DNA of 64,000 bases from Acholeplasma granularum ATCC 19168 (lineage in GTDB: Bacteria; Bacillota_I; Bacilli_A; Acholeplasmatales; Acholeplasmataceae), in the NCBI RefSeq assembly GCF_000526235.1, contig NZ_JAFR01000012.1, positions 1 to 64,000 on the forward strand. The letters run 5' to 3'. Shown one piece after another: positions 37,801 to 45,941 of the stretch. The position numbers were made by a program, and so were the translations under genes. Each line of letters starts with the position of its first letter. Positions within the stretch are counted from its first letter, which is position 1. The notes below the pieces were generated by a model. The model made no database searches. It saw nothing but the letters and a program-made list of their open reading frames with translations, and had not been told where the DNA came from.

Positions 37801-38157
37801 TTAAAGACTCAAGCATTAGACTTACAACCTGAAGTTACAAATGCAAACGAACTATTTGCTCTTGAAGCAGAAGTTAAACCATTTGTAGACAATGAACAAG
37901 CTTACCTATGGACATTAACTGTTGCATCATTACCAGATAGTAATGACATCAGAACATCTCATAAAGTTCAAGTTGAAATTGCAATTAAAGCATACAATGC
38001 ATTAAGCAATGAAGCTAAACTATTAGTTGGTACTGAACCAGAAGCGTTTGATGTACCTGAAACTCTAGTAGTGCTTGAAGATATTATTGATGCATTAGAA
38101 TCATCAGGTGTTGAAGGATTAGTTGAAATTGTTCCTGCAACACAACCGGCTGCTTAA
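34816..38157 (+). CDS. oppA: Oligopeptide ABC transporter substrate-binding lipoprotein, with Ig-like domain and C-terminal helical repeats
   Basis: 1113 residues, about twice the usual size. Lipobox LVAC gives Cys 23. Residues about 38-112 are a bacterial Ig-like domain (VGDEFNALAGVGAKDHDGKD ... YSVTDSENLTATA). Residues about 115-760 match the extracellular solute-binding protein family 5 (peptide/nickel binding): GLKWGFHP, 'TAKDFVDTFRFAL', YWLSSNTMTPVH, MKRALYYAVDRK. The last 330 residues are an alanine-rich set of helical repeats of the form D-A-I-A-x-LP ... A-Y-x-x-L, known from Firmicute surface proteins. Codon use with few rare codons suggests high expression. It is the first gene of oppABCDF; a hairpin at 38204 separates it from oppB. 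Confidence 0.88.
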   Translation: MKVSKKLFGVLTLLLFAVLLVACTPDEKDPDPERNIPTFSGVGPVTLVVGDEFNALAGVGAKDHDGKDLTSSITVTENNVDTDVAGNYSVKYSVTDSENLTATATRAVTVNAQANLYANGSFNYRFADSELRHTFFAAAEGYLLNNVAGGVPLFINSGSSIYSSRVSLPVTKYVPVMGWGSAFGTLTADDSTVTFSGGKTGVAGERTYRAAFSSNPTTFNQWLSDDSVSSDAAAYMLDSLYAFLFNDDKTAYVVKESMAAAMPTPVEPETLDSGLVVSNKWVVPVKEGLKWGFHPQTNVTGLATDITAKDFVDTFRFALDNGWFRAIAGGSHFWATSNNVVGSQAYRNFVSSNPNATQAQKDAEWDKVGFKVVNGNSIEFTFASDLSEWNLVYWLSSNTMTPVHLGLLDREGIANYGRTPQQMAFTGPYYLSNFEADKALEYKKNPNFHTPDLYKYDGYYFIIIERAEIIFAEFEAGNLDSAGIPLTKFEQYKSHPGLRRSPGATTFRMTINGFGTKEALQETFPDTEWTPEPILANVNMKRALYYAVDRKTLAWDILKTSDPGQFLFSDAYLVDPLTGTAFRQTPQGQALAANLSPETYGFNPDAATAYFKTAVAESIAAGVLQPGTAANPRVIELDLSIQAASTSQAQMAEFLKNSIESLLVDTVNHIKFDITIDPVTFPDNYYARGLIGRFDLATGGISGSTLDAASFLEVFTSDNRGGFTLDWGFDTSIANIPVTYTTPTGEERVNEIWSFDAITAVLNGPVTVVDGVEVLDTVAIKAVTDAIAALPTVANYVHATDADAVDAAYTLYAGLLPRAQAQVEGVDKLFALLDAYDAAEAAAQLADAVELLEDINSESTSAEVAAALKAYQGLSASLKAQVAATLVAELATQYAVSVNAAIDAIPTVVTTAKADQDSIAAANTAYNNLKALVTAERLAELVLPADYAVITDALNESRVLKVVEAIDALVASIGERAVVLTDRYAIQDVRTAYNALKTQALDLQPEVTNANELFALEAEVKPFVDNEQAYLWTLTVASLPDSNDIRTSHKVQVEIAIKAYNALSNEAKLLVGTEPEAFDVPETLVVLEDIIDALESSGVEGLVEIVPATQPAA

Positions 38158-38203
38158 TTAGTAATTTTTAAGCACAAAATTTTCACAAAAAATTAATTAA
38201 AAT

Positions 38204-38254
38204 TTGAAACGTAAACAAACCACAAAAAAACTGTGGTTTGTTTACATGTTTCAA
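38204..38254 (+). promoter_or_regulatory. Long intercistronic hairpin after oppA
   Basis: TTGAAAC...TAAACAAACCACA pairs with TGTGGTTTGTTTA...GTTTCAA, about 20 base pairs with one small internal loop. There is no U-run beyond it, so it is more likely an mRNA-stabilising or partial-stop structure that lets oppA outnumber the permease messages. Confidence 0.55.
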
Positions 38255-38271
38255 TAAAGGCATTTGAACAA

Positions 38272-38317
38272 TATAAATTAGGTAAAAAGATTATATATTT
38301 TTTTATCTAATTTATAT
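38272..38317 (+). promoter_or_regulatory. Second AT-rich hairpin before oppB
   Basis: TATAAATTA and TAAAAA on the left pair with TTTTTTA and TAATTTATA on the right through a G-C and a G-U pair, forming about 17 base pairs around a short loop. Its right arm includes a T7 run. It lies 20 bases before the oppB ribosome site and may further lower read-through. Confidence 0.35.
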
Positions 38318-38340
38318 AGATTCTGAGAGGAAATAATAAT

Positions 38341-39414
38341 ATGTTAAAATACGTTTTAGTTAGGATTGGCTGGATTTTTATAATTTTATACATCATTTTA
38401 AGTATGAACTTTATATTATTAAAACTAGCTCCATCCTATCCACCAGCAGATAAAGATCAAAGAGATATATATTATGCACGTCAAGTACTTGATGGCTATA
38501 TGACCATGGACATAATTACAGATCAAGCGACGATCAATGAATATAAAGCTGGAAATTTTGATAGAAACTCAAAATATTACTACCAAATCGAAGATGATCA
38601 GGTAAATATTTATATACCTGTACCAATTTCAATTCAGTATTTCAAATGGTTAGAAAATGTTTTAACCAAATGGGACTGGGGAGTTTCTACAAGAATTGAA
38701 GTCAACGCGCCAGCCTTTGATGTATTAAAATCAAGAATACCTGTGACGCTAAGACTGAATTTTATTGCTTTATTTGTATATATACCGATTGGCTTCCTTT
38801 TTGGTATTGTTGCAGCATTAAAAAGCAATACTGCCATCGACAACATTATATCCTTCTTCGTAATGATATTTATTTCAGTGCCGAGTTTCGTCTTAATGAT
38901 GCTTTTACTGTTGCTTTTTGGTTATGCACTTGGTTGGGTACCAACACAGTTTCCGGCATCAAATATCAATGATCTAGGGTTGCAAATTAGAGGATTAATT
39001 TTACCGGTACTGGGTTTATCATTTGGTTCTATTGCAGGTTTAACAAGACTTACAAGAGCCGAATTAAAAGAGGTTCTAACTTCAGAGTTTTTACTTTTAG
39101 CTAGAACAAAAGGATTAACAAAAAATCAATCAGTCATTCGTCATGGTATGAGAAACTCTATGGTTCCACTTGTACCGAGTATTATTGGTTCATTTGTTGG
39201 TTTATTAAGTGGTTCAGTAATTATTGAACAAATATATGGTATTCCAGGTACAGGTAGAATATTCATTCGTGCAATGGCAAGTGGAAACTATGATTATAAC
39301 GTTTTACTTACAGTAACAGCGTTTTATACAATTATTAGTTTATTAGCTATTTTATTAGTGGACCTATCATATGGAATTGTTGACCCAAGAATTAGAATGG
39401 GGGCTAGAAAATAA
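38341..39414 (+). CDS. oppB: Oligopeptide ABC transporter permease (OppB type)
   Basis: 357 residues, about 50 more than usual. One N-terminal membrane helix is followed by an extracellular segment of about 110 residues, enlarged compared with OppB, then five helices. The EAA-type coupling loop lies near 240-260 (RAELKEVLTSEFLLLARTKGLT), followed by 'IRHGMRNSMVPLVP', and the helix with SGSVIIEQIYGIPGTGR is the family signature near 300. GAGAGGAAA precedes the ATG. Its stop overlaps the oppC start, so the two are coupled. Confidence 0.9.
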   Translation: MLKYVLVRIGWIFIILYIILSMNFILLKLAPSYPPADKDQRDIYYARQVLDGYMTMDIITDQATINEYKAGNFDRNSKYYYQIEDDQVNIYIPVPISIQYFKWLENVLTKWDWGVSTRIEVNAPAFDVLKSRIPVTLRLNFIALFVYIPIGFLFGIVAALKSNTAIDNIISFFVMIFISVPSFVLMMLLLLLFGYALGWVPTQFPASNINDLGLQIRGLILPVLGLSFGSIAGLTRLTRAELKEVLTSEFLLLARTKGLTKNQSVIRHGMRNSMVPLVPSIIGSFVGLLSGSVIIEQIYGIPGTGRIFIRAMASGNYDYNVLLTVTAFYTIISLLAILLVDLSYGIVDPRIRMGARK

Positions 39415-41264
39415 TGCAAAACAATAAAGATTCATTTAAGTTTATTGGTAAAGATAGACGCGTTTATGATCAACCGATTGAAGGTAAACCAATTGGATAT
39501 TTTCAAGATGCAATGATACGTTTTAGAAAAAATAAAGCAAACGTAACAGCAGCAATTATTTTAGCTATTCTTGTTTTACTATCAATATTTGTACCTATTG
39601 TTACAAATAAAAACTATACAGTGATTGAAGAACAATTAACATACTTACCTCCAAGAATTCCTATTTTAGAAAAATTTGGTATTTTTAATGGTAATAGTAA
39701 CGTTGTTTTAAAACCTGTGAATCTAGATACTATTGATCCTGAAACAAATTTAGGTATACCTGATGATTATGATATGAATTATATCGTTCCAGGTACACTA
39801 AAGAATTATTATGCACCATCACTAGATACAGGTCCTACTAGTTTAGGTGGAGAAGTTATCTTTAGAATGAGTGGTAATGCAACAAATTATACACTTCAAA
39901 CACCAACTGTTTATCAATTTGAAAACGGTACTGAAGTGACAATTAATGTTGATGAGCTAGAAAACGCTGAAGGTGCTACTTTTAGATTATATATTATCTT
40001 AAGAAACCAAGTTCACTTAGTTGGTGAAATCACAGAAGTAGGTGAACATACATTTACTGTATCAGGTATTTTAGGTTCAGGGCGAGTAAACAGTGAATTA
40101 TTTCTTGATATTCAATCAGAAAATAAAAACGCTGGAATAGTTGTATCTGAATTAAAAGCAATTAAAAATTCAGAAGAAATGTTTAATTTAAAAGCATATG
40201 ATTTATTTAGTGGTTTTTCAATTGTTGCTGAAACAGGCGGCGGTGGTAATATATTAAGAATTAACAACGAAACTTTATATGCAGCATTTGAATATCGTGC
40301 ATATGAGGCTTTATTCTCATCTAGAGTAATTACAATCGGTGGAAATGAATATAATGATTTACTAACAAAAAACCCTGACATGACTCCTCAAGCAGATCCG
40401 AATAATCCAGGACAATTAATTTTCCCTGAGGGTTATGTACTTAAACGTATGATTTCAACATCAAGTGTTGTAAACCCAGATACTCAAGAAGTATATTCAA
40501 CTTATACTGTTGAAGTAGACTATGCTAAATATATGGGATATAGTAGCATACCATACTTCCTATTTGGAACAGATGCATCAGGTAAAGACCTTTTTGCATT
40601 AACATGGGTAGGACTTAGAACATCATTAATTATTGGTATCATCGTATCATTTATTAACATCACATTTGGTGTTGTTTATGGTGCAATATCTGGTTATTAT
40701 GGTGGAAAAATTGACATTGTAATGGAAAGAATTACTGAAGTTGTAGGTAGAATTCCTTGGTTAGTAACATTAAGTATTGTAACAGCTCTAATTGGAACAA
40801 GTGTAATTTCATTGATCCTAATATTAATCATATCAGGATGGATTGGGGTAGCAAGCGTCACACGAACCCAGTTTTATCGATATAAAAATCGTGAATATGT
40901 ATTAGCATCAAGAACAATGGGTGCGAGAGATGCCCGATTAATCTTTAGACATATATTACCTAATGGTGTTGGTACAATCATTACATCAAGTATATTAATG
41001 ATACCTGGAGTAATATTTTCTGAGGCATCTATTTCATATTTAGGTTTTGGTATTGGTCATGGTTCGGTTATTGATTTCTTTGGATTAAAATTATCAGGTG
41101 TTTCACTTGGTGTATTATTATCTGATGGACAAACTGCACTTATGGACTTCCCACACTTAACTATCTATCCAGCAATTGTTGTATCTATCCTTATGATTAC
41201 ATTTAATATGTTTGGTAATGGATTAAGAGATGCATTTAATCCATCATTAAGAGGTGTAGAATAA
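39414..41264 (+). CDS. oppC: Oligopeptide ABC transporter permease (OppC type) with large extracellular insert
   Basis: 616 residues, nearly twice a normal OppC. After a cytoplasmic N-terminus and membrane helix 1 (about 42-64) comes an extracellular segment of about 310 residues (roughly 65-375) rich in Gly, Thr and beta-strand pattern, before the family's FGTDASGKDLFALTWVGLRTSLI block near 383. The EAA loop appears as REYVLASRTMGARDARLIFRHILPN near 499-523, and AISYLGFGI-type sequence closes the fold. The insert looks like a separate folded domain facing outwards, perhaps touching the enlarged OppA. Overlaps neighbours by one base on each side. Confidence 0.88.
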   Translation: MQNNKDSFKFIGKDRRVYDQPIEGKPIGYFQDAMIRFRKNKANVTAAIILAILVLLSIFVPIVTNKNYTVIEEQLTYLPPRIPILEKFGIFNGNSNVVLKPVNLDTIDPETNLGIPDDYDMNYIVPGTLKNYYAPSLDTGPTSLGGEVIFRMSGNATNYTLQTPTVYQFENGTEVTINVDELENAEGATFRLYIILRNQVHLVGEITEVGEHTFTVSGILGSGRVNSELFLDIQSENKNAGIVVSELKAIKNSEEMFNLKAYDLFSGFSIVAETGGGGNILRINNETLYAAFEYRAYEALFSSRVITIGGNEYNDLLTKNPDMTPQADPNNPGQLIFPEGYVLKRMISTSSVVNPDTQEVYSTYTVEVDYAKYMGYSSIPYFLFGTDASGKDLFALTWVGLRTSLIIGIIVSFINITFGVVYGAISGYYGGKIDIVMERITEVVGRIPWLVTLSIVTALIGTSVISLILILIISGWIGVASVTRTQFYRYKNREYVLASRTMGARDARLIFRHILPNGVGTIITSSILMIPGVIFSEASISYLGFGIGHGSVIDFFGLKLSGVSLGVLLSDGQTALMDFPHLTIYPAIVVSILMITFNMFGNGLRDAFNPSLRGVE

Positions 41265-42772
41265 TGGCTAAAAAAGTAATGGAAGTCAAAGACTTAACAA
41301 TTTCATTTAAAACCAATCAAGGTTTTGTTAGAGCCGTTAGAGGCATTAATTTTGATTTATTTGAAGGAGAAACACTAGCTATTGTTGGTGAATCAGGTTC
41401 AGGTAAGTCTGTTTCAACGAGAGCAATTATGGGTATTTTAGCTGGTAATGGTGTCATCGATAAAGGTCAAATCCTTTATGAAGGTGAAGACTTAACAACT
41501 ATTGGCGAAGAAGATTTCCATAAATTACGTGGTAAAAAATTAGGTATGATTTTCCAAGATCCGATGTCTAGTTTAAACCCGATTATGAAAATAGGTCGTC
41601 AAATTACTGAGGCAATGTTACTAAATGGTCACCATTTAAAAAACATGAAAAAAGATTTAGTACATGCTGAAAGAGTTGCAATCTTAAACGTTAAAAAACA
41701 AGTCAAAAAAATACAAAAAAACTATGATGCTCAAAAATTAGAAATTAACAAAGAAATAAGTGAACTTAAAAAGGATAAAGAAACTGATAACACAGCAAAA
41801 ATATCTTCTTTAAAAGAAAAACTAAGTACACTTAAAGTTAATAAAAATTCTGAAATCAAAGAAAACTTAAAACAAATCAAACCCTTAGTTAAAGCATATA
41901 AAGCTAAATCAAAAGAAGCTGATTTAGAAGTTAAAACATTTTGGAATAATGAAAAAGAAAAATCTAATAAAATTGTAGAAGATTTACTTTTAAAACTTGA
42001 AGGTTTAAATAAAGAAACTGAACAAGCAAAAATCTTAGATCTTAAAAATCAAATTAGTGATGAAAAAGAAAGACTAAGAAGAGTTAAAAGAGTAACTAAA
42101 AAAGAAGCTTTTGAACGTGCAATTAGAATTGTTAAAGAAGTTGGTATTGATAATCCTGAAAAGAGATTAAAACAATATCCATTCCAATTATCAGGTGGTA
42201 TGCGTCAAAGAATCGTTATTGCCATTGCATTAACTGCTGACCCTGAAATACTAATTTGTGATGAGCCAACAACAGCACTTGACGTTACAATCCAAGCTCA
42301 AATCTTAGAGTTAATTAATAAAATTAAAAAAGAACGTAGTTTAACAGTCATATTTATTACACACGATTTAGGTGTTGTTGCAAATATTGCTGACCGTATT
42401 GCTGTAATGTATGCTGGTAAAATTGTTGAATATGGAACCAATGAAGAAGTGTTTTATAATCCAAAACATCCATATACATGGGCACTACTTTCATCAATGC
42501 CTGATTTAAACTCTAAAGAACGTTTAGTTGCTATTCCAGGAACACCTCCAGATATGTTATATCCACCTAAGGGTGATGCGTTTGCATATCGTAGTGAGTT
42601 TGCACTTGAAATCGACTTTGTTGAAGAACCACCGTTCTTTAAAATTTCTGATACACACTATGCAGCAAGCTGGTTACTACATGAAAATGCACCAAAAGTT
42701 GATAAACCTGAGGCAATTACTAATAGAATTAATGACTTTAAAAAGAGAATTCAACAGGAGGCTAAAAAATGA
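41264..42772 (+). CDS. oppD: Oligopeptide ABC transporter ATPase (OppD type) with coiled-coil insert
   Basis: 502 residues against about 330-350 for OppD. Walker A GESGSGKS near 42-50, Q-loop IFQDPMSSLNP near 96, signature LSGGM near 308, Walker B ILICDEPTTALD near 330 and switch H in THDLGV are all intact. Between residues about 135 and 285, inside the helical subdomain, lies an inserted Lys/Glu-rich coiled coil with no hydrophobic segment. The normal subdomain sequence resumes at KEAFERAIRIVKEVGI. The C-terminal region is the usual oligopeptide-transport extension (PKHPYTWALLSSMP). Ends 3 bases into the next gene. Confidence 0.9.
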   Translation: MAKKVMEVKDLTISFKTNQGFVRAVRGINFDLFEGETLAIVGESGSGKSVSTRAIMGILAGNGVIDKGQILYEGEDLTTIGEEDFHKLRGKKLGMIFQDPMSSLNPIMKIGRQITEAMLLNGHHLKNMKKDLVHAERVAILNVKKQVKKIQKNYDAQKLEINKEISELKKDKETDNTAKISSLKEKLSTLKVNKNSEIKENLKQIKPLVKAYKAKSKEADLEVKTFWNNEKEKSNKIVEDLLLKLEGLNKETEQAKILDLKNQISDEKERLRRVKRVTKKEAFERAIRIVKEVGIDNPEKRLKQYPFQLSGGMRQRIVIAIALTADPEILICDEPTTALDVTIQAQILELINKIKKERSLTVIFITHDLGVVANIADRIAVMYAGKIVEYGTNEEVFYNPKHPYTWALLSSMPDLNSKERLVAIPGTPPDMLYPPKGDAFAYRSEFALEIDFVEEPPFFKISDTHYAASWLLHENAPKVDKPEAITNRINDFKKRIQQEAKK

Positions 42773-43866
42773 GTGATGTTATTTTAAAAGTAGATAATCT
42801 AAAACAACACTTCAAAATTGGTCCTAAAATGGTATTAAAAGCTGTTGATGGAATTTCTTTTGAAGTTAAAAAGGGTGAGGTTTTCTCACTAGTCGGTGAA
42901 TCTGGTTGTGGTAAAACAACAACAGGTCGCTCACTGATTAATTTATATGAAATTACTGATGGAAATGTTTATTTTAAAGATCAACTCATTTCAGCAGGTA
43001 ATCAATCAAACTTAGAAAAAATCAAATCATTAAAATCATTATATAAAAATGAAATTAATAAAATTAAAGAATCAGACGCATCAGAAAAGGAAGAAAAAAT
43101 CGCTGCACTTAAATTAGAACGTAATGAAAAAATAAAAGCAATACGTGCTGAGATAAGATCTGGTCATAAATCAAATAATAACCGTGATAAAGACTTAATG
43201 AAAAAAATGCAAATGATCTTCCAAGATCCAATTGCATCGTTAAATCCTAGAATGACTGTTAAAGAAATCATTGCAGAAGGATTAAGAATAGACGGTGAAA
43301 AAGATAAAGACGTCATTACAAAAAAAGTAAATGATGCATTAAACCGTGTAGGTTTACTACCAGAACATGCAAACCGCTATCCACATGAATTTAGCGGTGG
43401 ACAACGTCAAAGAATCGGTATTGCTCGTGCTTTAATTGTAGAACCAGATTTTATTATTGCTGACGAGCCAATTAGTGCTTTAGATATTTCTATTCAAGCT
43501 CAAGTCATTAACTTACTTAATGACTTAAGAGATGAATTAGGTATTACAATTTTATTTATTGCTCATGACCTATCCGTTGTTAAATACTTTAGTGATAGAG
43601 TTGCAGTTATGTATGCTGGTAAGATTGTTGAAATGGGTGATAAATCTGAGATTTTTGATAATCCATTACATCCATACACAAAATCATTATTATCAGCAAT
43701 TCCAGTACCAGACCCACTATATGAAAAAACAAAAGGTAAACGTTTAGTTTATAATCCTGCAGTTCATGATTATAGTGTGGATAAGCCTAAAATGGTTCAA
43801 ATAAAAGAAAATCATTTCATCTATGCGAATGAACAAGAATTAGAACAATATCGTAAGATGATTTAA
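42769..43866 (+). CDS. oppF: Oligopeptide ABC transporter ATPase (OppF type) with short charged insert
   Basis: 365 residues, about 45 longer than usual. Walker A GESGCGKTT near 44-52, Q-loop IFQDPIASLNPRM near 149, signature FSGGQRQR near 209, Walker B FIIADEPISALD near 231 and the switch histidine AHDLSV are intact. Between Walker A and Q-loop (about 83-140) is a Lys/Glu-rich helical insert resembling a smaller version of the one in OppD. The C-terminal HPYTKSLLSAIP block is typical of the family. GGAGG precedes the ATG. Final gene of the opp set. Confidence 0.9.
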   Translation: MSDVILKVDNLKQHFKIGPKMVLKAVDGISFEVKKGEVFSLVGESGCGKTTTGRSLINLYEITDGNVYFKDQLISAGNQSNLEKIKSLKSLYKNEINKIKESDASEKEEKIAALKLERNEKIKAIRAEIRSGHKSNNNRDKDLMKKMQMIFQDPIASLNPRMTVKEIIAEGLRIDGEKDKDVITKKVNDALNRVGLLPEHANRYPHEFSGGQRQRIGIARALIVEPDFIIADEPISALDISIQAQVINLLNDLRDELGITILFIAHDLSVVKYFSDRVAVMYAGKIVEMGDKSEIFDNPLHPYTKSLLSAIPVPDPLYEKTKGKRLVYNPAVHDYSVDKPKMVQIKENHFIYANEQELEQYRKMI

Positions 43867-43870
43867 TCAT

Positions 43871-44239
43871 ATGTTAAATATTATTAAGAAAACACTTGTT
43901 ATCTTTGCAATTTATTTAGCAGTAACATTTGGATTTCACTACCTATTTTATAAATTTAATTTTGCTTTAGAAAATTTATCTAATACATTCTTTTATGTAG
44001 GTATTGTTTCCTTCTTTGCTGGATTAATTGCAGTAACTAATGCACAAAATGTTTTTATCGGTTTTAGATATTTCATTGTTCAAAGGTTTCAAAAAAAAGA
44101 TAACCCAGATCGCTTAAGCTATTCAGAATACAAAGATGAAAAAATTAATACAAAATTTACTTATGTAAGTGTTGTAATATTATTAGTCGGTTTAGCATAT
44201 GTTATCACTTCTGTTATATTAGGGTTAATATGGTTATAG
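43871..44239 (+). CDS. DUF3899-like membrane protein
   Basis: 122 residues with three membrane segments (about 7-27, 38-58 and 95-118) separated by a positively charged loop containing RFQKKDNPDRLSYSEYKDEKI. The length and layout match the small DUF3899 group in Firmicutes, whose role is unknown. It starts only 4 bases after oppF, so it belongs to the opp transcript, and is followed by a strong terminator. Confidence 0.6.
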   Translation: MLNIIKKTLVIFAIYLAVTFGFHYLFYKFNFALENLSNTFFYVGIVSFFAGLIAVTNAQNVFIGFRYFIVQRFQKKDNPDRLSYSEYKDEKINTKFTYVSVVILLVGLAYVITSVILGLIWL

Positions 44240-44244
44240 TTTAT

Positions 44245-44275
44245 AAGTCCAGCAAATAAATGCTGGACTTTTTTT
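44245..44275 (+). terminator. Terminator of the opp operon
   Basis: AAGTCCAGCA (44245-44254) pairs with TGCTGGACTT (44261-44270), followed by T5. Confidence 0.92.
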
Positions 44276-44277
44276 AA

Positions 44278-44310
44278 TATAAAAAAGTCCACCTAAATAA
44301 AGGTGAACTT
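44278..44310 (-). terminator. Terminator of the convergent membrane-protein gene
   Basis: AAGTCCACCT (44285-44294) pairs with AGGTGAACTT (44301-44310), one mismatch; on the minus strand it runs into a T-run formed by the A-run at 44281. Confidence 0.8.
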
Positions 44311-44315
44311 ATAAA

Positions 44316-45041
44316 TTATTTAATCATACTTTTAATCTCATCAATAGCATGATTATAATATCTATTAGGTGTATATGATTTGTTTTCTATGTAGTAAACT
44401 TGTTTTTCTTTTTCAAAATAAGATAGATTTATTGATACTATATTTTCATTTCCTTTTCTTATCCAAAATACTTTTTCAGTTTGACTCATAGCTATTTCAT
44501 CTATTTGATTAAATGATTTAACATGGATAAAGACGCGTTGACGATATTTTTCTTTTTTCCTTAATTCGTCTTCTAAACTGTTAATTTGATTTACAATTAA
44601 AGGACTATCATAATTAATTTTAGGGTCATGAATCAATATAAGAAGAGATAATGTTTTTCCACTTTTATTTTTACCAGATAATTTATTTATACGATAGTAG
44701 TAAGATATATTTGTAAAATCTTTATAACGTTTAAACCCTTTTTGGGTGATATCGAAAATCCATTCTTTTGTAAGTAGTGGTTTCCCTATTGAATATGGCT
44801 CTATCTTGTTTTTTAATAACAAATAGTGCTGTTCCAAATATATTTCTTGACCCAGGCGATATTTAAAACTATTCATTAATAATAAACCAACAATTAAAAC
44901 TAAAAATATGTATAATATTTGGTAATCACCAAAATCATTAATAAGTACTAATATTAATCCAACAACTGATAATAAAGCACTTAATAAGGTTAATATAAAG
45001 AATAACAGTTTCTTTTTTGAGGGTATTTTCAACTTTTTCAC
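44316..45041 (-). CDS. Two-helix membrane protein of unknown function
   Basis: 241 residues. Two hydrophobic segments at about 11-33 and 40-60 form a hairpin anchor; the remaining 180 residues are a soluble alpha/beta domain with many lysines and tyrosines, possibly cytoplasmic. A strand near residue 147 (LLILIHDPKI) and a later VFIHVKSF strand suggest an alpha/beta sheet. No family recognised. AAAGGATG lies 5 bases from the ATG at 45041. It is convergent with the opp operon and stands alone. Confidence 0.55.
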   Translation of the reverse strand: MKKLKIPSKKKLLFFILTLLSALLSVVGLILVLINDFGDYQILYIFLVLIVGLLLMNSFKYRLGQEIYLEQHYLLLKNKIEPYSIGKPLLTKEWIFDITQKGFKRYKDFTNISYYYRINKLSGKNKSGKTLSLLILIHDPKINYDSPLIVNQINSLEDELRKKEKYRQRVFIHVKSFNQIDEIAMSQTEKVFWIRKGNENIVSINLSYFEKEKQVYYIENKSYTPNRYYNHAIDEIKSMIK

Positions 45042-45167
45042 ATCCTTTAATACATTATAACACTACAATATTAAGATAACTAGTCTATGTTGCAATACGT
45101 TTAGAAATTAAAGTAAATTGTTGTATAATAAAAAGGATGTTAAGCATAATTAGGAGGCAAAAAAATC

Positions 45168-45941
45168 ATGTCAACATTATCAATTGTAGATCTTCATGTA
45201 GAAATTGAAGGTAAAGAAATCTTAAAAGGTGTGAACCTTGAAGTAAAAACAGGCGAAGTTCATGCGATCATGGGACCAAACGGTACAGGTAAATCGACAC
45301 TGGCTTCTGCTTTAATGGGTCACCCAAAATATGAAGTTACAAAGGGAAGTGCAAGTTTGGATGATGCAAACTTACTTGATCTTGAAGTAGATGAACGTGC
45401 AAGAGAAGGCTTATTTTTAGCGATGCAATACCCACAAGAAGTAAGTGGTGTTACAAACTCTGATTTCATGCGTTCTGCACTTAAAGCAGTAACTGGTAAG
45501 GATGTACCTTTAATTAAGTTCATTATGGATTATGAACAAAATGCAACCGATTTAAAAATGAGAGAGGACTTACCACATAGATATTTAAACGAAGGTTTTT
45601 CAGGTGGAGAAAGAAAAAGAAATGAAATTCTTCAACTTAAAACATTAAAACCTAAAATAGCTATTTTAGATGAAATAGATTCAGGATTAGATATTGATGC
45701 ATTACGTATTGTTGGTGAAAACGTTAATAATATGATTTCAGATGATTTTGGATGTATATTAATTACACACTACCAAAGAATTTTAGATTATATTAAACCA
45801 ACCCACGTTCATATTATGATTGATGGAAAAATTGTATTAACTGGTGGTAGCGATTTAATTGAAAAAATTGATCAATCAGGTTATGAATGGGTAAAAGAAG
45901 AATTAGGCATTGATTTTGAAGTTGGTAAAGAATCATTATGA
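45168..45941 (+). CDS. sufC: SUF Fe-S assembly ATPase SufC
   Basis: 257 residues. SufC is the ATPase of the SufBCD scaffold that builds Fe-S clusters. Walker A GPNGTGKST near 37-45, signature FSGGERKR near 144, Walker B AILDEIDSGLD near 165 and TH-Y-x-R-I-L switch region, all as in SufC, with the usual 'DEIDSGLDIDAL' sequence. AGGAGG at 45152 precedes the ATG. A TATAAT at 45124-45129 gives a plausible promoter for the operon, though its -35 (TTAGAA) is poor. It overlaps sufD by 4 bases (ATGA). Confidence 0.95.
   Translation: MSTLSIVDLHVEIEGKEILKGVNLEVKTGEVHAIMGPNGTGKSTLASALMGHPKYEVTKGSASLDDANLLDLEVDERAREGLFLAMQYPQEVSGVTNSDFMRSALKAVTGKDVPLIKFIMDYEQNATDLKMREDLPHRYLNEGFSGGERKRNEILQLKTLKPKIAILDEIDSGLDIDALRIVGENVNNMISDDFGCILITHYQRILDYIKPTHVHIMIDGKIVLTGGSDLIEKIDQSGYEWVKEELGIDFEVGKESL

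Noticed and set aside
37100-38150. Alanine-rich repeats at the end of oppA considered as a CRISPR or DNA repeat
   Set aside because: The DNA units are not identical or evenly spaced; similarity is at protein level only.
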